A stretch of 37,648 nucleotides of DNA, from the NCBI GenBank assembly GCA_019243445.1, contig JAFAUH010000053.1, positions 1 to 37,648 on the forward strand, written 5' to 3'. This document shows positions 23,557-31,238 of this stretch, one piece after another. Both the position numbers and the translations under genes were made by a program. The stretch is from Streptomycetaceae bacterium. Its GTDB lineage: Bacteria > Actinomycetota > Actinomycetes > Streptomycetales > Streptomycetaceae. Every line of letters begins with the position of its first letter. Within the stretch, counting starts at the first letter, position 1. The notes under the pieces are model-generated. The model was not told where the DNA came from and made no database searches. It saw nothing but the letters and a program-made list of their open reading frames with translations.

Positions 23557-26079
23557 ATGGAGGGCGTGACCCTCACCGATCAGATCCCCGCGGCCCCAGA
23601 CCCCGACGTCCTCTTCGAGACCTTCTCGGCCTGGGCGCAGGAGCGGGGGATCTCGCTCTACCCGGCCCAGGAAGAGGCGCTGATCGAGGTGGTCTCCGGG
23701 GCGAACGTGATTCTTTCGACCCCCACCGGCTCCGGCAAGAGCCTGGTGGCGGCCGGCGCGCACTTCACGGCCCTCGCCCATGACAAGGTCACCTTTTATA
23801 CCGCTCCGATCAAGGCGTTGGTGTCGGAGAAGTTTTTCGACCTGTGCAAAGTCTTCGGCACCGAGAACGTCGGCATGTTGACGGGTGACGCCTCGGTCAA
23901 TCCTGATGCGCCTGTGATCTGCTGCACAGCCGAGGTGCTGGCGTCCATCGCATTGCGCGACGGCAAGGACGCCGACGTCGGCCAGGTGGTGATGGACGAG
24001 TTCCATTTCTATGCGGAGCCGGACCGCGGCTGGGCGTGGCAGATTCCGCTCCTGGAGCTGCCGCAGGCCCAGTTCGTGCTGATGTCGGCGACGCTCGGGG
24101 ATATGTCGCGGTTCGAGGAGGACCTGACCCGGCGCACCAGCCGTCCCACGGCCGTGGTGCGTTCGGCGACCCGGCCCGTACCGCTCAGTTACGAATACCG
24201 CACGACGCCGTTGACCGAGACGCTCACCGAGCTGCTCGAGACGCATCAAGCTCCCGTCTACATCGTGCACTTCACCCAGGCGGCAGCGGTCGAGCGTGCG
24301 CAGGCGCTGATGAGCATCAACATGTGCACACGCGCCGAGAAGGATGCGATCGCCGAGTTGATCGGCAACTTCCGTTTCACCACCAAGTTCGGCCGGAATC
24401 TGTCGCGGTTCGTACGGCACGGCATCGGGGTGCACCACGCGGGGATGCTGCCGAAGTACCGGCGGCTGGTGGAACGACTTGCGCAGGCCGGGCTGCTCAA
24501 GGTGATCTGCGGTACCGACACCCTCGGTGTCGGCGTCAATGTGCCTATTCGCACGGTGCTGTTCACGGCACTGACCAAGTACGACGGTTCGCGAGTACGG
24601 GTGCTGCGGGCTCGGGAGTTCCACCAGATCGCCGGCCGTGCCGGGCGGGCCGGTTTCGACACCGCGGGGCTTGTAGTCGCGCAAGCCCCTGAGCATGTGA
24701 TCGAGAACGAGAAGGCTCTGGCAAAAGCCGGGGACGATCCGAAGAAGCGACGCAAAGTGGTGCGCAAGAAAGCTCCGGAGGGCTTTGTCAACTGGTCCCA
24801 GCAGACCTACGAGAAATTGATCGCCTCCGATCCCGAACCGCTCACCTCCCGCTTCAGAGTCACGCACGCGATGCTGCTCTCCGTGATTGCCCGGCCCGGC
24901 AACGCCTTCGACGGTATGAGGCAGCTGCTGGAGGACAACCACGAGCCGCGCCGCGCCCAGTTGAAGCACATTCGGCGGGCGATCGCGATCTACCGGTCAC
25001 TGGTGGCGGGAGGTGTCGTGGAACGGTTGGAGGAACCCGATGCGGAGGGCCGCATCGTCCGGCTCACTGTGGATCTCCAATCGGATTTCGCACTCAATCA
25101 GCCGCTGTCCACCTTCGCACTCGCCACGTTCGAACTCCTCGACCCGGAGTCGCCGTCATACGCCCTCGACATGCTCTCGGTCGTGGAGTCCACTCTCGAC
25201 GACCCGCGCCAGATCCTGGCCTCGCAGCAGAACAAGGCGCGTGGCGAAGCCGTGGCCCAGATGAAGGCCGATGGCATCGAGTACGAAGAGCGGATGGAAC
25301 AGCTCCAGGACGTCACCTACCCCAAGCCACTGGAGGACCTGCTCTTCCACGCCTATGGCGTCTACCGCAAGAGCCACCCCTGGGTCGGCGACCATCCGCT
25401 CTCACCCAAGTCCGTGGTGCGCGACATGTTCGAGCGGGCCATGACCTTCACCGAGTTCACCTCCTTCTACGAACTCGCCCGTGCCGAAGGGATCGTGCTG
25501 CGTTACCTGGCGAGCGCGTACAAGGCGCTGGAGCACACCGTCCCGGAAGACCTGAAATCCGACGACCTGCAGGATTTGATCGCCTGGCTGGGCGAATTGG
25601 TCCGTCAGGTGGACTCCAGCCTGCTGGACGAATGGGAGCAGTTGGCGAACCCGCAGGAGGAGACGGCGGATGAGGCTGCGGACCGCGCAGACCAGGTCAA
25701 GCCGGTCACCGCCAACACCCGTGCCTTCCGAGTACTGGTGCGCAACGCGATGTTCCGCCGGGTGGAGCTCGCCGCACTGGAGAAATACGACGAACTGGCC
25801 GAGCTCGATGCGGAGACAGGTTGGGACGCCGACGCGTGGGCCAATGCCATGGAGACGTACTGGGAGGAGTACGAAGATCTGGGCACCGGCCCCGACGCGC
25901 GCGGCCCGAAACTGCTGCAGATCGAAGAAGAGCCGCAGCACGGACTGTGGAAGGTCCGCCAGGTCTTCGCCGACCCGGAAGGTGATCACGACTGGGGCGT
26001 CTCGGCGGAGGTCGACCTGGCCGCGTCCGACGAGCAGGGCCGGGCAGTGATCCGTGTCACAGGCGTCGGCCAGATGTGA
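23557..26079 (+). CDS. Ski2-like DEAD-box RNA helicase with DUF3516 C-terminus
   Basis: An 840-residue superfamily 2 helicase. Motif I is STPTGSGKS (54-62, K61), motif II is DEFH (147-150), motif III is SATLGD (about 186), motif V lies in GTDTLGVGVNVPIRTVLF and motif VI is HQIAGRAGRAGF (about 360). After about residue 480 comes the long helical DUF3516 region typical of actinobacterial Ski2-like helicases, rich in acidic residues near the end. Likely role is RNA unwinding or remodelling, but the family is poorly studied. ATG 23557 was chosen over the open upstream codons because GGGGAG lies 9 nt upstream and similarity starts with DVLFETFSAWAQERGISLYPAQEEAL. The thioesterase gene follows after 49 nt. 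Confidence 0.92.
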   Translation: MEGVTLTDQIPAAPDPDVLFETFSAWAQERGISLYPAQEEALIEVVSGANVILSTPTGSGKSLVAAGAHFTALAHDKVTFYTAPIKALVSEKFFDLCKVFGTENVGMLTGDASVNPDAPVICCTAEVLASIALRDGKDADVGQVVMDEFHFYAEPDRGWAWQIPLLELPQAQFVLMSATLGDMSRFEEDLTRRTSRPTAVVRSATRPVPLSYEYRTTPLTETLTELLETHQAPVYIVHFTQAAAVERAQALMSINMCTRAEKDAIAELIGNFRFTTKFGRNLSRFVRHGIGVHHAGMLPKYRRLVERLAQAGLLKVICGTDTLGVGVNVPIRTVLFTALTKYDGSRVRVLRAREFHQIAGRAGRAGFDTAGLVVAQAPEHVIENEKALAKAGDDPKKRRKVVRKKAPEGFVNWSQQTYEKLIASDPEPLTSRFRVTHAMLLSVIARPGNAFDGMRQLLEDNHEPRRAQLKHIRRAIAIYRSLVAGGVVERLEEPDAEGRIVRLTVDLQSDFALNQPLSTFALATFELLDPESPSYALDMLSVVESTLDDPRQILASQQNKARGEAVAQMKADGIEYEERMEQLQDVTYPKPLEDLLFHAYGVYRKSHPWVGDHPLSPKSVVRDMFERAMTFTEFTSFYELARAEGIVLRYLASAYKALEHTVPEDLKSDDLQDLIAWLGELVRQVDSSLLDEWEQLANPQEETADEAADRADQVKPVTANTRAFRVLVRNAMFRRVELAALEKYDELAELDAETGWDADAWANAMETYWEEYEDLGTGPDARGPKLLQIEEEPQHGLWKVRQVFADPEGDHDWGVSAEVDLAASDEQGRAVIRVTGVGQM

Positions 26080-26128
26080 CCGCCCGACTCACAAGAGCAC
26101 CGTCCGAGGACGAGACAAGGGAGCCCCG

Positions 26129-26995
26129 ATGACCAATCCCACCGAGCGGCTGGTGGACCTGCTGGATCTGGAGCGGATCGAGGAGAACATCTTCCGCGGC
26201 CGCAGCCCGGAGGAGCGCCTGCAGCGGGTATTCGGCGGGCAGGTCGCCGGCCAGGCGCTGGTCGCGGCCGGGCGCACCACGGACAGGCAGCGGCCAGTGC
26301 ACTCCTTGCACGCATACTTCCTGCGCCCGGGACGCCCCGGCGTACCGATCGTGTACCAGGTCGAGCGGGTGCGCGACGGCCGGGCGTTCACAACCCGCCG
26401 AGTGGTCGCCGTACAGCAGGGCCGGACCATTTTCAACTTGACCGCCTCCTTCCACCTTGCCGAGCCCGGATTCGAGCACCAGATGCCAATGCCCGAGGTG
26501 CCGGGCCCCGAGGAACTGCCCAGGATCGCCGACGAGATCCGCGAACATCTGGGCACTCTGCCCGAGACTCTCGAACGCATGGCACGCCGGCAGCCGTTCG
26601 ACATCAGGTATGTGGAACGGCTGCGCTGGACCCCACAGGAAATCGAGGGCGCCGAGCCGCGTAGTGCCGTGTGGATGCGTGCGGTCGGGCCGCTGGGCGA
26701 CGATCCACTTGTCCACACCTGCGCCGTGACTTATGCGAGCGACATGATGCTGCTCGACGCCGTACGGGTACCCATTGAGCCGCTGTGGGGCCCTCGCGGC
26801 TTCGACATGGCATCACTGGATCACGCAATGTGGTTCCACCGCCCGTTCCGAGCCGACGAGTGGTTCCTCTACCAGCAGGAGTCGCCGATCGCGACCGGTG
26901 CAAGAGGTCTGGCCCGCGGCCAGATTTACGACCGCGAAGGCAGACTCCTCGTCTCCGTCATGCAAGAAGGGCTGTTCAGGAAGACCGGAAGCTGA
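26129..26995 (+). CDS. tesB: Acyl-CoA thioesterase II
   Basis: A 288-residue double hot-dog TesB protein that hydrolyses acyl-CoA to free acid and CoA. It begins LVDLLDLERIEENIFRGRSP, then RVFGGQVAGQALVAAGRT, RPVHSLHAYFLRPG and the first-domain core. The second domain has YASDMMLLDAV with the catalytic Asp, SLDHAMWFHRPFRADEWFLYQQESPIATGARGLARGQIYDREGRLLVSVMQEGLFR with the catalytic Thr/Ser and Gln. Length and spacing are normal. The ATG has AAGGGAG 6-7 nt upstream. It follows the helicase gene by 49 nt and may be co-transcribed, with no obvious functional link. Confidence 0.94.
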   Translation: MTNPTERLVDLLDLERIEENIFRGRSPEERLQRVFGGQVAGQALVAAGRTTDRQRPVHSLHAYFLRPGRPGVPIVYQVERVRDGRAFTTRRVVAVQQGRTIFNLTASFHLAEPGFEHQMPMPEVPGPEELPRIADEIREHLGTLPETLERMARRQPFDIRYVERLRWTPQEIEGAEPRSAVWMRAVGPLGDDPLVHTCAVTYASDMMLLDAVRVPIEPLWGPRGFDMASLDHAMWFHRPFRADEWFLYQQESPIATGARGLARGQIYDREGRLLVSVMQEGLFRKTGS

Positions 26996-27101
26996 TCCAC
27001 TCCCTATTACTCCCCAGGTCGTAAGCCTGCCGTTGCCGACTGAGTTCGGCGGGAAGTCGACTACTGCCACCTCCACAAGGAGATCACTCGCTAGGAGATT
27101 G

Positions 27102-27638
27102 ATGACCATTCAGGGACGCTCCGCCGACGAACTGCTGGACATCGTGGATGAGGCCGATGAAGTGATCGGCCAGGCACCGCGGGGCGAGGCGATGGAGCAG
27201 CGGCTGCGCCACCGCTGCGTCTTCGTCATGGCTCGTGATCTGAAGGGACGAATCTTCGTCCACCGCCGCACGGCGGACAAACTTGTCTTCCCCTCCCGCT
27301 ACGACATGTTCGTGGGCGGAGTGGTCGGCGCGGGTGAGAGCTATGACGATGCGGCGCTGCGCGAGGCGGAGGAGGAGCTGGGCGTCTCGGGGCTGCCACG
27401 CCCCGTTCCGGCGCTGAAGTTCCTGTACGAGACGCCGGAGCACACCTGGTGGTCACGAGTCTACGAAGTCGAGTGCACGCTTCCAGTACGGCCGCAGGCG
27501 GACGAAGTCGCCTGGCACACCTTCCTCACGGATGCGGAGTTGGCAGCCCGGATCCCTCAGTGGCCCTGGGTGCCTGACGGCTTGGAAGCATTCCACCGGC
27601 TGTCCGAGTTGCGCCGCACGCAACACCGGGCTCACTGA
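27102..27638 (+). CDS. NUDIX hydrolase (YfcD-like)
   Basis: A 178-residue NUDIX protein. The box GGVVGAGESYDDAALREAEEELGV spans about residues 72-95 and contains all consensus residues (GX5EX7REUXEEXGU). The preceding IVDEADEVIGQAPRGEAMEQRLRHRCVFVMARDLKGRIFVHRR and KLVFPSRYDMFVGG are typical of the YfcD/isopentenyl-diphosphate-isomerase-like subgroup. It should hydrolyse a nucleoside diphosphate linked to another group, substrate unknown. TAGGAG lies 6 nt before ATG 27102. A longer open frame upstream overlaps tesB but has no similarity. It follows tesB by 106 nt. Confidence 0.92.
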   Translation: MTIQGRSADELLDIVDEADEVIGQAPRGEAMEQRLRHRCVFVMARDLKGRIFVHRRTADKLVFPSRYDMFVGGVVGAGESYDDAALREAEEELGVSGLPRPVPALKFLYETPEHTWWSRVYEVECTLPVRPQADEVAWHTFLTDAELAARIPQWPWVPDGLEAFHRLSELRRTQHRAH

Positions 27639-27764
27639 TCGGCCTGGCACTCCTGCTCGGGCCAGGGCGACGGCGTGGCAGCGGTCGGCAGGACCTGTCA
27701 CACCAGATCGTCTTGCCAGTGGTGGGCCGAATTCCCCGCTTCTTATTGCTCCCAGGCTGTAAGG

Positions 27765-28110
27765 GCCGCCGTAGCGAGTACAGCAGATCAGCGAATTCGG
27801 CGGCCACCTGCTCGGCGGAGAGCGGACCGTCTTCGCGATACCAGGTGCCCAGGTGGTGCGCTGGGGCGAGGAAGTAGTCCACGACGAGATCAGGGCGGGC
27901 TCGGTACAGAAGGCTCCGTCCTGCTGTCTTTCCTCGACCAGCGATCCGAACCGCTCGTGGCAATGGCAGCGGTCCGCCCGGCCCGATTTCGCCTCGGTGA
28001 TATAGGCGTTGATGTCGTGGCACGCTGCAACGGGCACGGCTTGGCTCGCAGGCAACAGCGGACACCCTCTCCAGTCGGAGCCGTGCAGATCTGAGCGGCC
28101 GGCATCCGGA
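27765..28110 (-). pseudogene. TetR-family regulator, frameshifted C-terminal remnant
   Basis: On the minus strand one frame reads SDWRGCPLL, then ACHDINAYITEAKSGRA, ERFGSLVEERQQDGAF near 27905-28060. The next frame over continues PDLVVDYFLAPAHHLGTWYREDG, then PLSAEQVAAEFADLL from about 27895 down to 27770. Together they follow the order of the ligand-binding domain of a TetR regulator, joined by a one-base shift near 27893-27905. No helix-turn-helix domain is found upstream, so the 5' part is lost. The 27639-28624 gap otherwise holds several short open frames I cannot assign. Confidence rests on pattern recognition across the frameshift. Confidence 0.45.
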
Positions 28111-28163
28111 AGGACGTGCCACGGGGCCGATGGTTCTGTTTATCAGCACCAGGACACGAAGTC

Positions 28164-28232
28164 GATTGGCATATACCGGGTGCATTACTGTGTCTTGTTT
28201 TCTTTCCATCGCGCAGGATTACTATGCCAATC
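28164..28232. repeat. 10-bp inverted repeat spanning 69 bp
   Basis: GATTGGCATA (28164-28173) and TATGCCAATC (28223-28232) are perfect inverted copies separated by 49 nt of AT-rich sequence. It lies upstream of the TetR remnant on the minus strand, where its operator would have been, and could also be ends of a small insertion. Confidence 0.5.
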
Positions 28233-28624
28233 AAAGACGCTTGCGTCAGCCAGCCTCGGGGTAGCCTGCGGACAGCGCGTCGTAGGGATCCAGTTGATCG
28301 GTGCTGTGAGTCGGACGAGTACCGAGGAGCCGGTTGCGAGGATGTCGGCGATGGACTGGTTACCGTTTTTGCCGGGGGCAGAATGTCGTCGCATTGGCCG
28401 TGGCAGTAGTCGGTACCGGCGTCGGTGGCACGAACTGCCGGTGAGACGATGCAATGAGGGTGACGCCCCATGCGCGTCGCCGTACATGAGCAATCGCCAT
28501 ATTGGTTTGCCCATGGCCTTCATCTCCCTTCGGAGGGAGGCGAATCGCGGTGCGGTACGTTCATTCTTCAGCACCTCGATATCGCGTCGTTCGTGATAGC
28601 TGAACAAGGATCGAGGTGGGATAG

Positions 28625-29224
28625 ATGGCCGGTTTTCGCAGTCTCGCAAGCCAAGTTCGCGATCCGCGTCTGGTGGCCGCGCAGCAACGCTCCTCGCTGC
28701 GCAGATGCCTTGAACGCTTCGCACCCTACGGCCACCGGGCCACCTGGCATCATCTGTGCACCCGGGCCGGGATCGGCACCGAGGACAGGTGGCCTCGGCA
28801 GGACAGACTCCTCGCAGCACTGGAGGAGTTGGAGGAGGCGCGCGCCGTGTGGCTGGCCTACGAGGGCGAGTTCGCTTCCCGCCGCAAGCGAGAAAAGCAC
28901 CACGGCATACGCCAGCCGACTACCCTCGACGACTGGCACCGGCATACCTGGGGCGGGTGCGGCATCGCCTGGTGCGACGATCCGCTGGTGCACCCGACGG
29001 GCCAGCTCGCCGAGGTGCTGCGCCGACTGATCTCGGCACTGCAGTCCGAGCCGGGCAGCGCCTGCCCGGTCTGCCAGGAGGCACGGATCAGGTGGCGCAC
29101 CGATCTGCACCGCTTCCCGCACACGGGCGCCGTCTGTGTCAACTGCGGCATCGTCGTGCCGCAGCCCGTACTGACGCCGCAGGCAATCGAGGTCGCGAAG
29201 GTGGCACCACTCGCCCTGCGGTGA
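28625..29224 (+). CDS. Hypothetical protein with C-terminal zinc ribbon
   Basis: A 199-residue soluble protein I do not recognise. Two CxxC pairs, CPVC (147-150) and CVNC (171-174), with 20 residues between them form a likely zinc ribbon. The N-terminal 100 residues are helical and Arg/Lys-rich (RDPRLVAAQQRSSLRRCLERF; EELEEARAVWLAYEGEFASRRKREKHH), and a Trp/Cys-rich DDWHRHTWGGCGIAWCDD segment (102-119) precedes the ribbon. It may bind nucleic acid. ATG 28625 is 4 nt after GATCGAGGTGGGAT-type purine sequence, giving a fair ribosome site. It converges on the TetR gene with only 1 nt between stops. No function can be given. Confidence 0.7.
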   Translation: MAGFRSLASQVRDPRLVAAQQRSSLRRCLERFAPYGHRATWHHLCTRAGIGTEDRWPRQDRLLAALEELEEARAVWLAYEGEFASRRKREKHHGIRQPTTLDDWHRHTWGGCGIAWCDDPLVHPTGQLAEVLRRLISALQSEPGSACPVCQEARIRWRTDLHRFPHTGAVCVNCGIVVPQPVLTPQAIEVAKVAPLALR

Positions 29225-29225
29225 A

Positions 29226-29864
29226 TCACTGATGCGCCGGCCCGGCGTGCCGGAGCATCCGCAGCACCAGGTCGGCGTAGAGCTCACCCACCTCCTCAGG
29301 CGAGCGGCGCCGCTCCGCGCCGAACCAGCGCGCCACGTCGATGCAGAGCGACATCACGGCGACCGTTGCCCCGGCCAGGTCCGGCACGACGAAGTCGCCC
29401 GTGTCCACGCCTTCTTGGATGATGCCCCTGACCACCCGGTCGGTACGACAGCGCAGGTCCACGATCTCAGCATGGTGCTCCTTGGCGAGCGCACCCAGCT
29501 CATACTGGACCACCCGGGCCATGGTGTGGTGCTCCGCGTGCCAGCGTGTGAAGGCGCGCACCGCCGCAGCGAGCCGGTCGACGGGGGTGCCCTCGCCGGA
29601 CGCAGCGTCTTCGAGCAGGCGCAGTACGAGGCGGTGGCCGGCGCTGCTGATCTGGTAAAGCAGCTCTTCCTTGGTCTTGTAGTGGATGTAGAGAGCTGCC
29701 GGGCTCATTCCGGCCCGCCCTGCGAGGTCACGAGTGGTCGTGGCGTGATAACCGCGCTCGGCGAACTCCTCGACCGCGGCGATCACCAGCCGCCGTGCCG
29801 CGTCCGGGGTGACCTGCTGCCATGGCACGGGCATCACCTGTGACGTCTTCTCCTCCCCGCCCAT
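29226..29864 (-). CDS. TetR family transcriptional regulator
   Basis: A 212-residue regulator. The helix-turn-helix domain spans about residues 20-68 (ARRLVIAAVEEFAERGYHATTTRDLAGRAGMSPAALYIHYKTKEELLYQI). The C-terminal domain includes FTRWHAEHHTMARVVQYELGALAKEHHAEIVDLRCRTDRVVRGIIQEG, resembling TetR regulators of acyl-CoA or lipid metabolism in actinobacteria. ATG 29864 is preceded by GAGGAGGGG about 8 nt upstream; a longer open frame upstream lacks a ribosome site. An AAGCGCTT-core palindrome lies 84 nt upstream. It is downstream of the zinc alcohol dehydrogenase gene on the same strand, which it may control. Confidence 0.9.
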   Translation of the reverse strand: MGGEEKTSQVMPVPWQQVTPDAARRLVIAAVEEFAERGYHATTTRDLAGRAGMSPAALYIHYKTKEELLYQISSAGHRLVLRLLEDAASGEGTPVDRLAAAVRAFTRWHAEHHTMARVVQYELGALAKEHHAEIVDLRCRTDRVVRGIIQEGVDTGDFVVPDLAGATVAVMSLCIDVARWFGAERRRSPEEVGELYADLVLRMLRHAGPAHQ

Positions 29865-29947
29865 CGAACTTCCCCTCCTCTTGAGCTCTACCGCCCTTGC
29901 ACCTGTCCCCACCTGCACCGCCTCCGCGTGATCACCCCATCGCCCCA

Positions 29948-29965
29948 CCTGAGCAAGCGCTTAGG
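29948..29965 (-). promoter_or_regulatory. Putative TetR operator
   Basis: CCTGAGCAAGCGCTTAGG is an 18-bp palindrome with one mismatch (CCTGAGC/GCTTAGG around AAGC) and contains the AAGCGCTT core often seen in operators of actinobacterial TetR repressors of acyl-CoA metabolism. AGCAAGCGC recurs at 29970-29978. It lies in the 118-nt gap between the alcohol dehydrogenase stop and the TetR start. Confidence 0.45.
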
Positions 29966-29982
29966 GCGCAGCAAGCGCATCG

Positions 29983-31065
29983 TCAGAAGACCACGAGCGC
30001 ACGGCCCCCGTGGCCCGCGAGCATCGCGTCGAAGGCCGCCGGGATGCCGTCGAGCCCGATCCGCTCGGTGACCAGAGCACTCAGGTCCAGTCGCCCGGCC
30101 CGGACGTGCTCGGCCAGTACGGGCAGGTCCTTTGCGGGGTCGCTGTTGCCGTAAACGCAGCCGGAGAGGATGCGAGCGAAGCGGAAGAGCTCAAGGGCGG
30201 TAAAAGTGACCTGCTGGTCCTTGCCGCCGATGCCGACCACCGTGGTGCGGCCGCCGCGCCGGGTCGAGGACCACGCGGTGCGGATGGCCTCGGCGCGGCC
30301 CACGCACTCGATGGCGGCATCGGCGCCGTAGCCTCCGGTGAGCTTCCTGATCTGACTGGCCGTCTCGTCACAAGCGAGAAGGAAGTCGGTGGCGCCGGCA
30401 GCGTGTGCCAGCATCTCTTTTTCGGGGGAGACGTCCACCGCGACAAGTGGCGCGGCGCCCGCGATACGAGCCGCCTGCAGGACGGCGAGGCCGACGCCGC
30501 CCACGCCGAAGACGGCGAGCGATTCCCCGGCCCGTAGTCGTATCGCGTGGTGCACGGCGCCGTAACCGGTGAGCACGGCGCAGCCGAGCAGGGCCGCCTC
30601 GGCGAGCGGCACCCCGTCGGGCAGTGGGAGTACGGCGTTCGCCGCGACTACCGTCTCCTCGGCAAAGACGGCGGTGCCAAGTCCCGGGTAGAGCTCGCTG
30701 CCGTCGTCCAAGCGCTTGGCGTACGGGTGTGCGGCGCCCGCTGCGGCGTTGGCGCACAGCCACGGCTCGCCGAGCTCGCAGAAGTGGCACGCCCCGCACG
30801 AGGGCGCCCAGTTGAGGACCACGCGGTCACCGGGCGCAACGGAGGTGACGCCCTCACCGACCACGGTGATCGTGCCGGCGCCCTCGTGGCCGAGCACGGC
30901 CGGCACCGGCTGCCGCAGTGTGCCGTTGGCCAGCGACAGGTCCGAGTGGCACACCCCGGCGGCTGCGAGCCGCACCCTGACCTGGCCGGGGCCGGGCTGC
31001 GGCAGCTCGATCTGTGTGATGTCGAACGGGGCGCCCACGGCGGGCAGGATGGCGGCGCGGACCAC
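29983..31065 (-). CDS. Zinc-dependent alcohol dehydrogenase (MDR family)
   Basis: A 360-residue medium-chain dehydrogenase. The catalytic zinc ligands are Cys in AAGVCHSDLS (about 38), His/Glu of LGHEGAG (about 60) and Cys of LLGCAVLTGYGAV. The structural zinc lobe is CGACHFCELGEPWLC (about 88-102), and the NAD(P) site is VFGVGGVGLAVLQAARIAGA (about 184-203) followed by a VAVDVSPEK acidic end that suggests NAD. The class resembles the mycobacterial/Streptomyces mycothiol- or aryl-alcohol-type enzymes; the substrate is unknown. The GTG start has AAGGAG 6 nt upstream. The TetR gene follows after 118 nt; hmgA is divergent. Confidence 0.92.
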   Translation of the reverse strand: MVRAAILPAVGAPFDITQIELPQPGPGQVRVRLAAAGVCHSDLSLANGTLRQPVPAVLGHEGAGTITVVGEGVTSVAPGDRVVLNWAPSCGACHFCELGEPWLCANAAAGAAHPYAKRLDDGSELYPGLGTAVFAEETVVAANAVLPLPDGVPLAEAALLGCAVLTGYGAVHHAIRLRAGESLAVFGVGGVGLAVLQAARIAGAAPLVAVDVSPEKEMLAHAAGATDFLLACDETASQIRKLTGGYGADAAIECVGRAEAIRTAWSSTRRGGRTTVVGIGGKDQQVTFTALELFRFARILSGCVYGNSDPAKDLPVLAEHVRAGRLDLSALVTERIGLDGIPAAFDAMLAGHGGRALVVF

Positions 31066-31162
31066 AGCGGCTCCTTGTGTGTATCAAGGCGGGGTGGAAA
31101 CAGGAGGGAAGAGGGAAAACGTAGTCACCTCGTCGACGATGACGCCCCGTGCCCCCTCGTCA

Positions 31163-31191
31163 TTGACGAGAGACCCGCACAATCCTATGGT
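31163..31191 (+). promoter_or_regulatory. Promoter of hmgA
   Basis: TTGACG (31163-31168) and TATGGT (31186-31191) with a 17-bp spacer are a near-consensus housekeeping promoter. Transcription would start near 31198, within the operator palindrome. Confidence 0.6.
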
Positions 31192-31204
31192 CAAGCATAG
31201 GATT
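31181..31204 (+). promoter_or_regulatory. Operator palindrome over the hmgA -10 box
   Basis: AATCCTATG (31181-31189) and CATAGGATT (31196-31204) are perfect 9-bp inverted arms with a 6-bp GTCAAG centre. The palindrome covers the -10 hexamer and the predicted start site, the usual place for a repressor. The GntR/UTRA gene immediately after hmgA is the obvious candidate binder. Confidence 0.6.
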
Positions 31205-31238
31205 CAGGAATGGTCCAATGACGCTCAGGGAGCAGGCG

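Noticed and set aside
28185-28820. Open frames on both strands around 28.2-28.6 kb
   Set aside because: None has a ribosome site, recognisable domain or coding-type composition; they are treated as part of the decayed stretch.
30708-30719. CCAAGCGCTTGG inside the alcohol dehydrogenase gene
   Set aside because: It shares the AAGCGCTT core, but a perfect 12-bp palindrome is expected several times by chance in 37 kb and this one lies deep in coding sequence.
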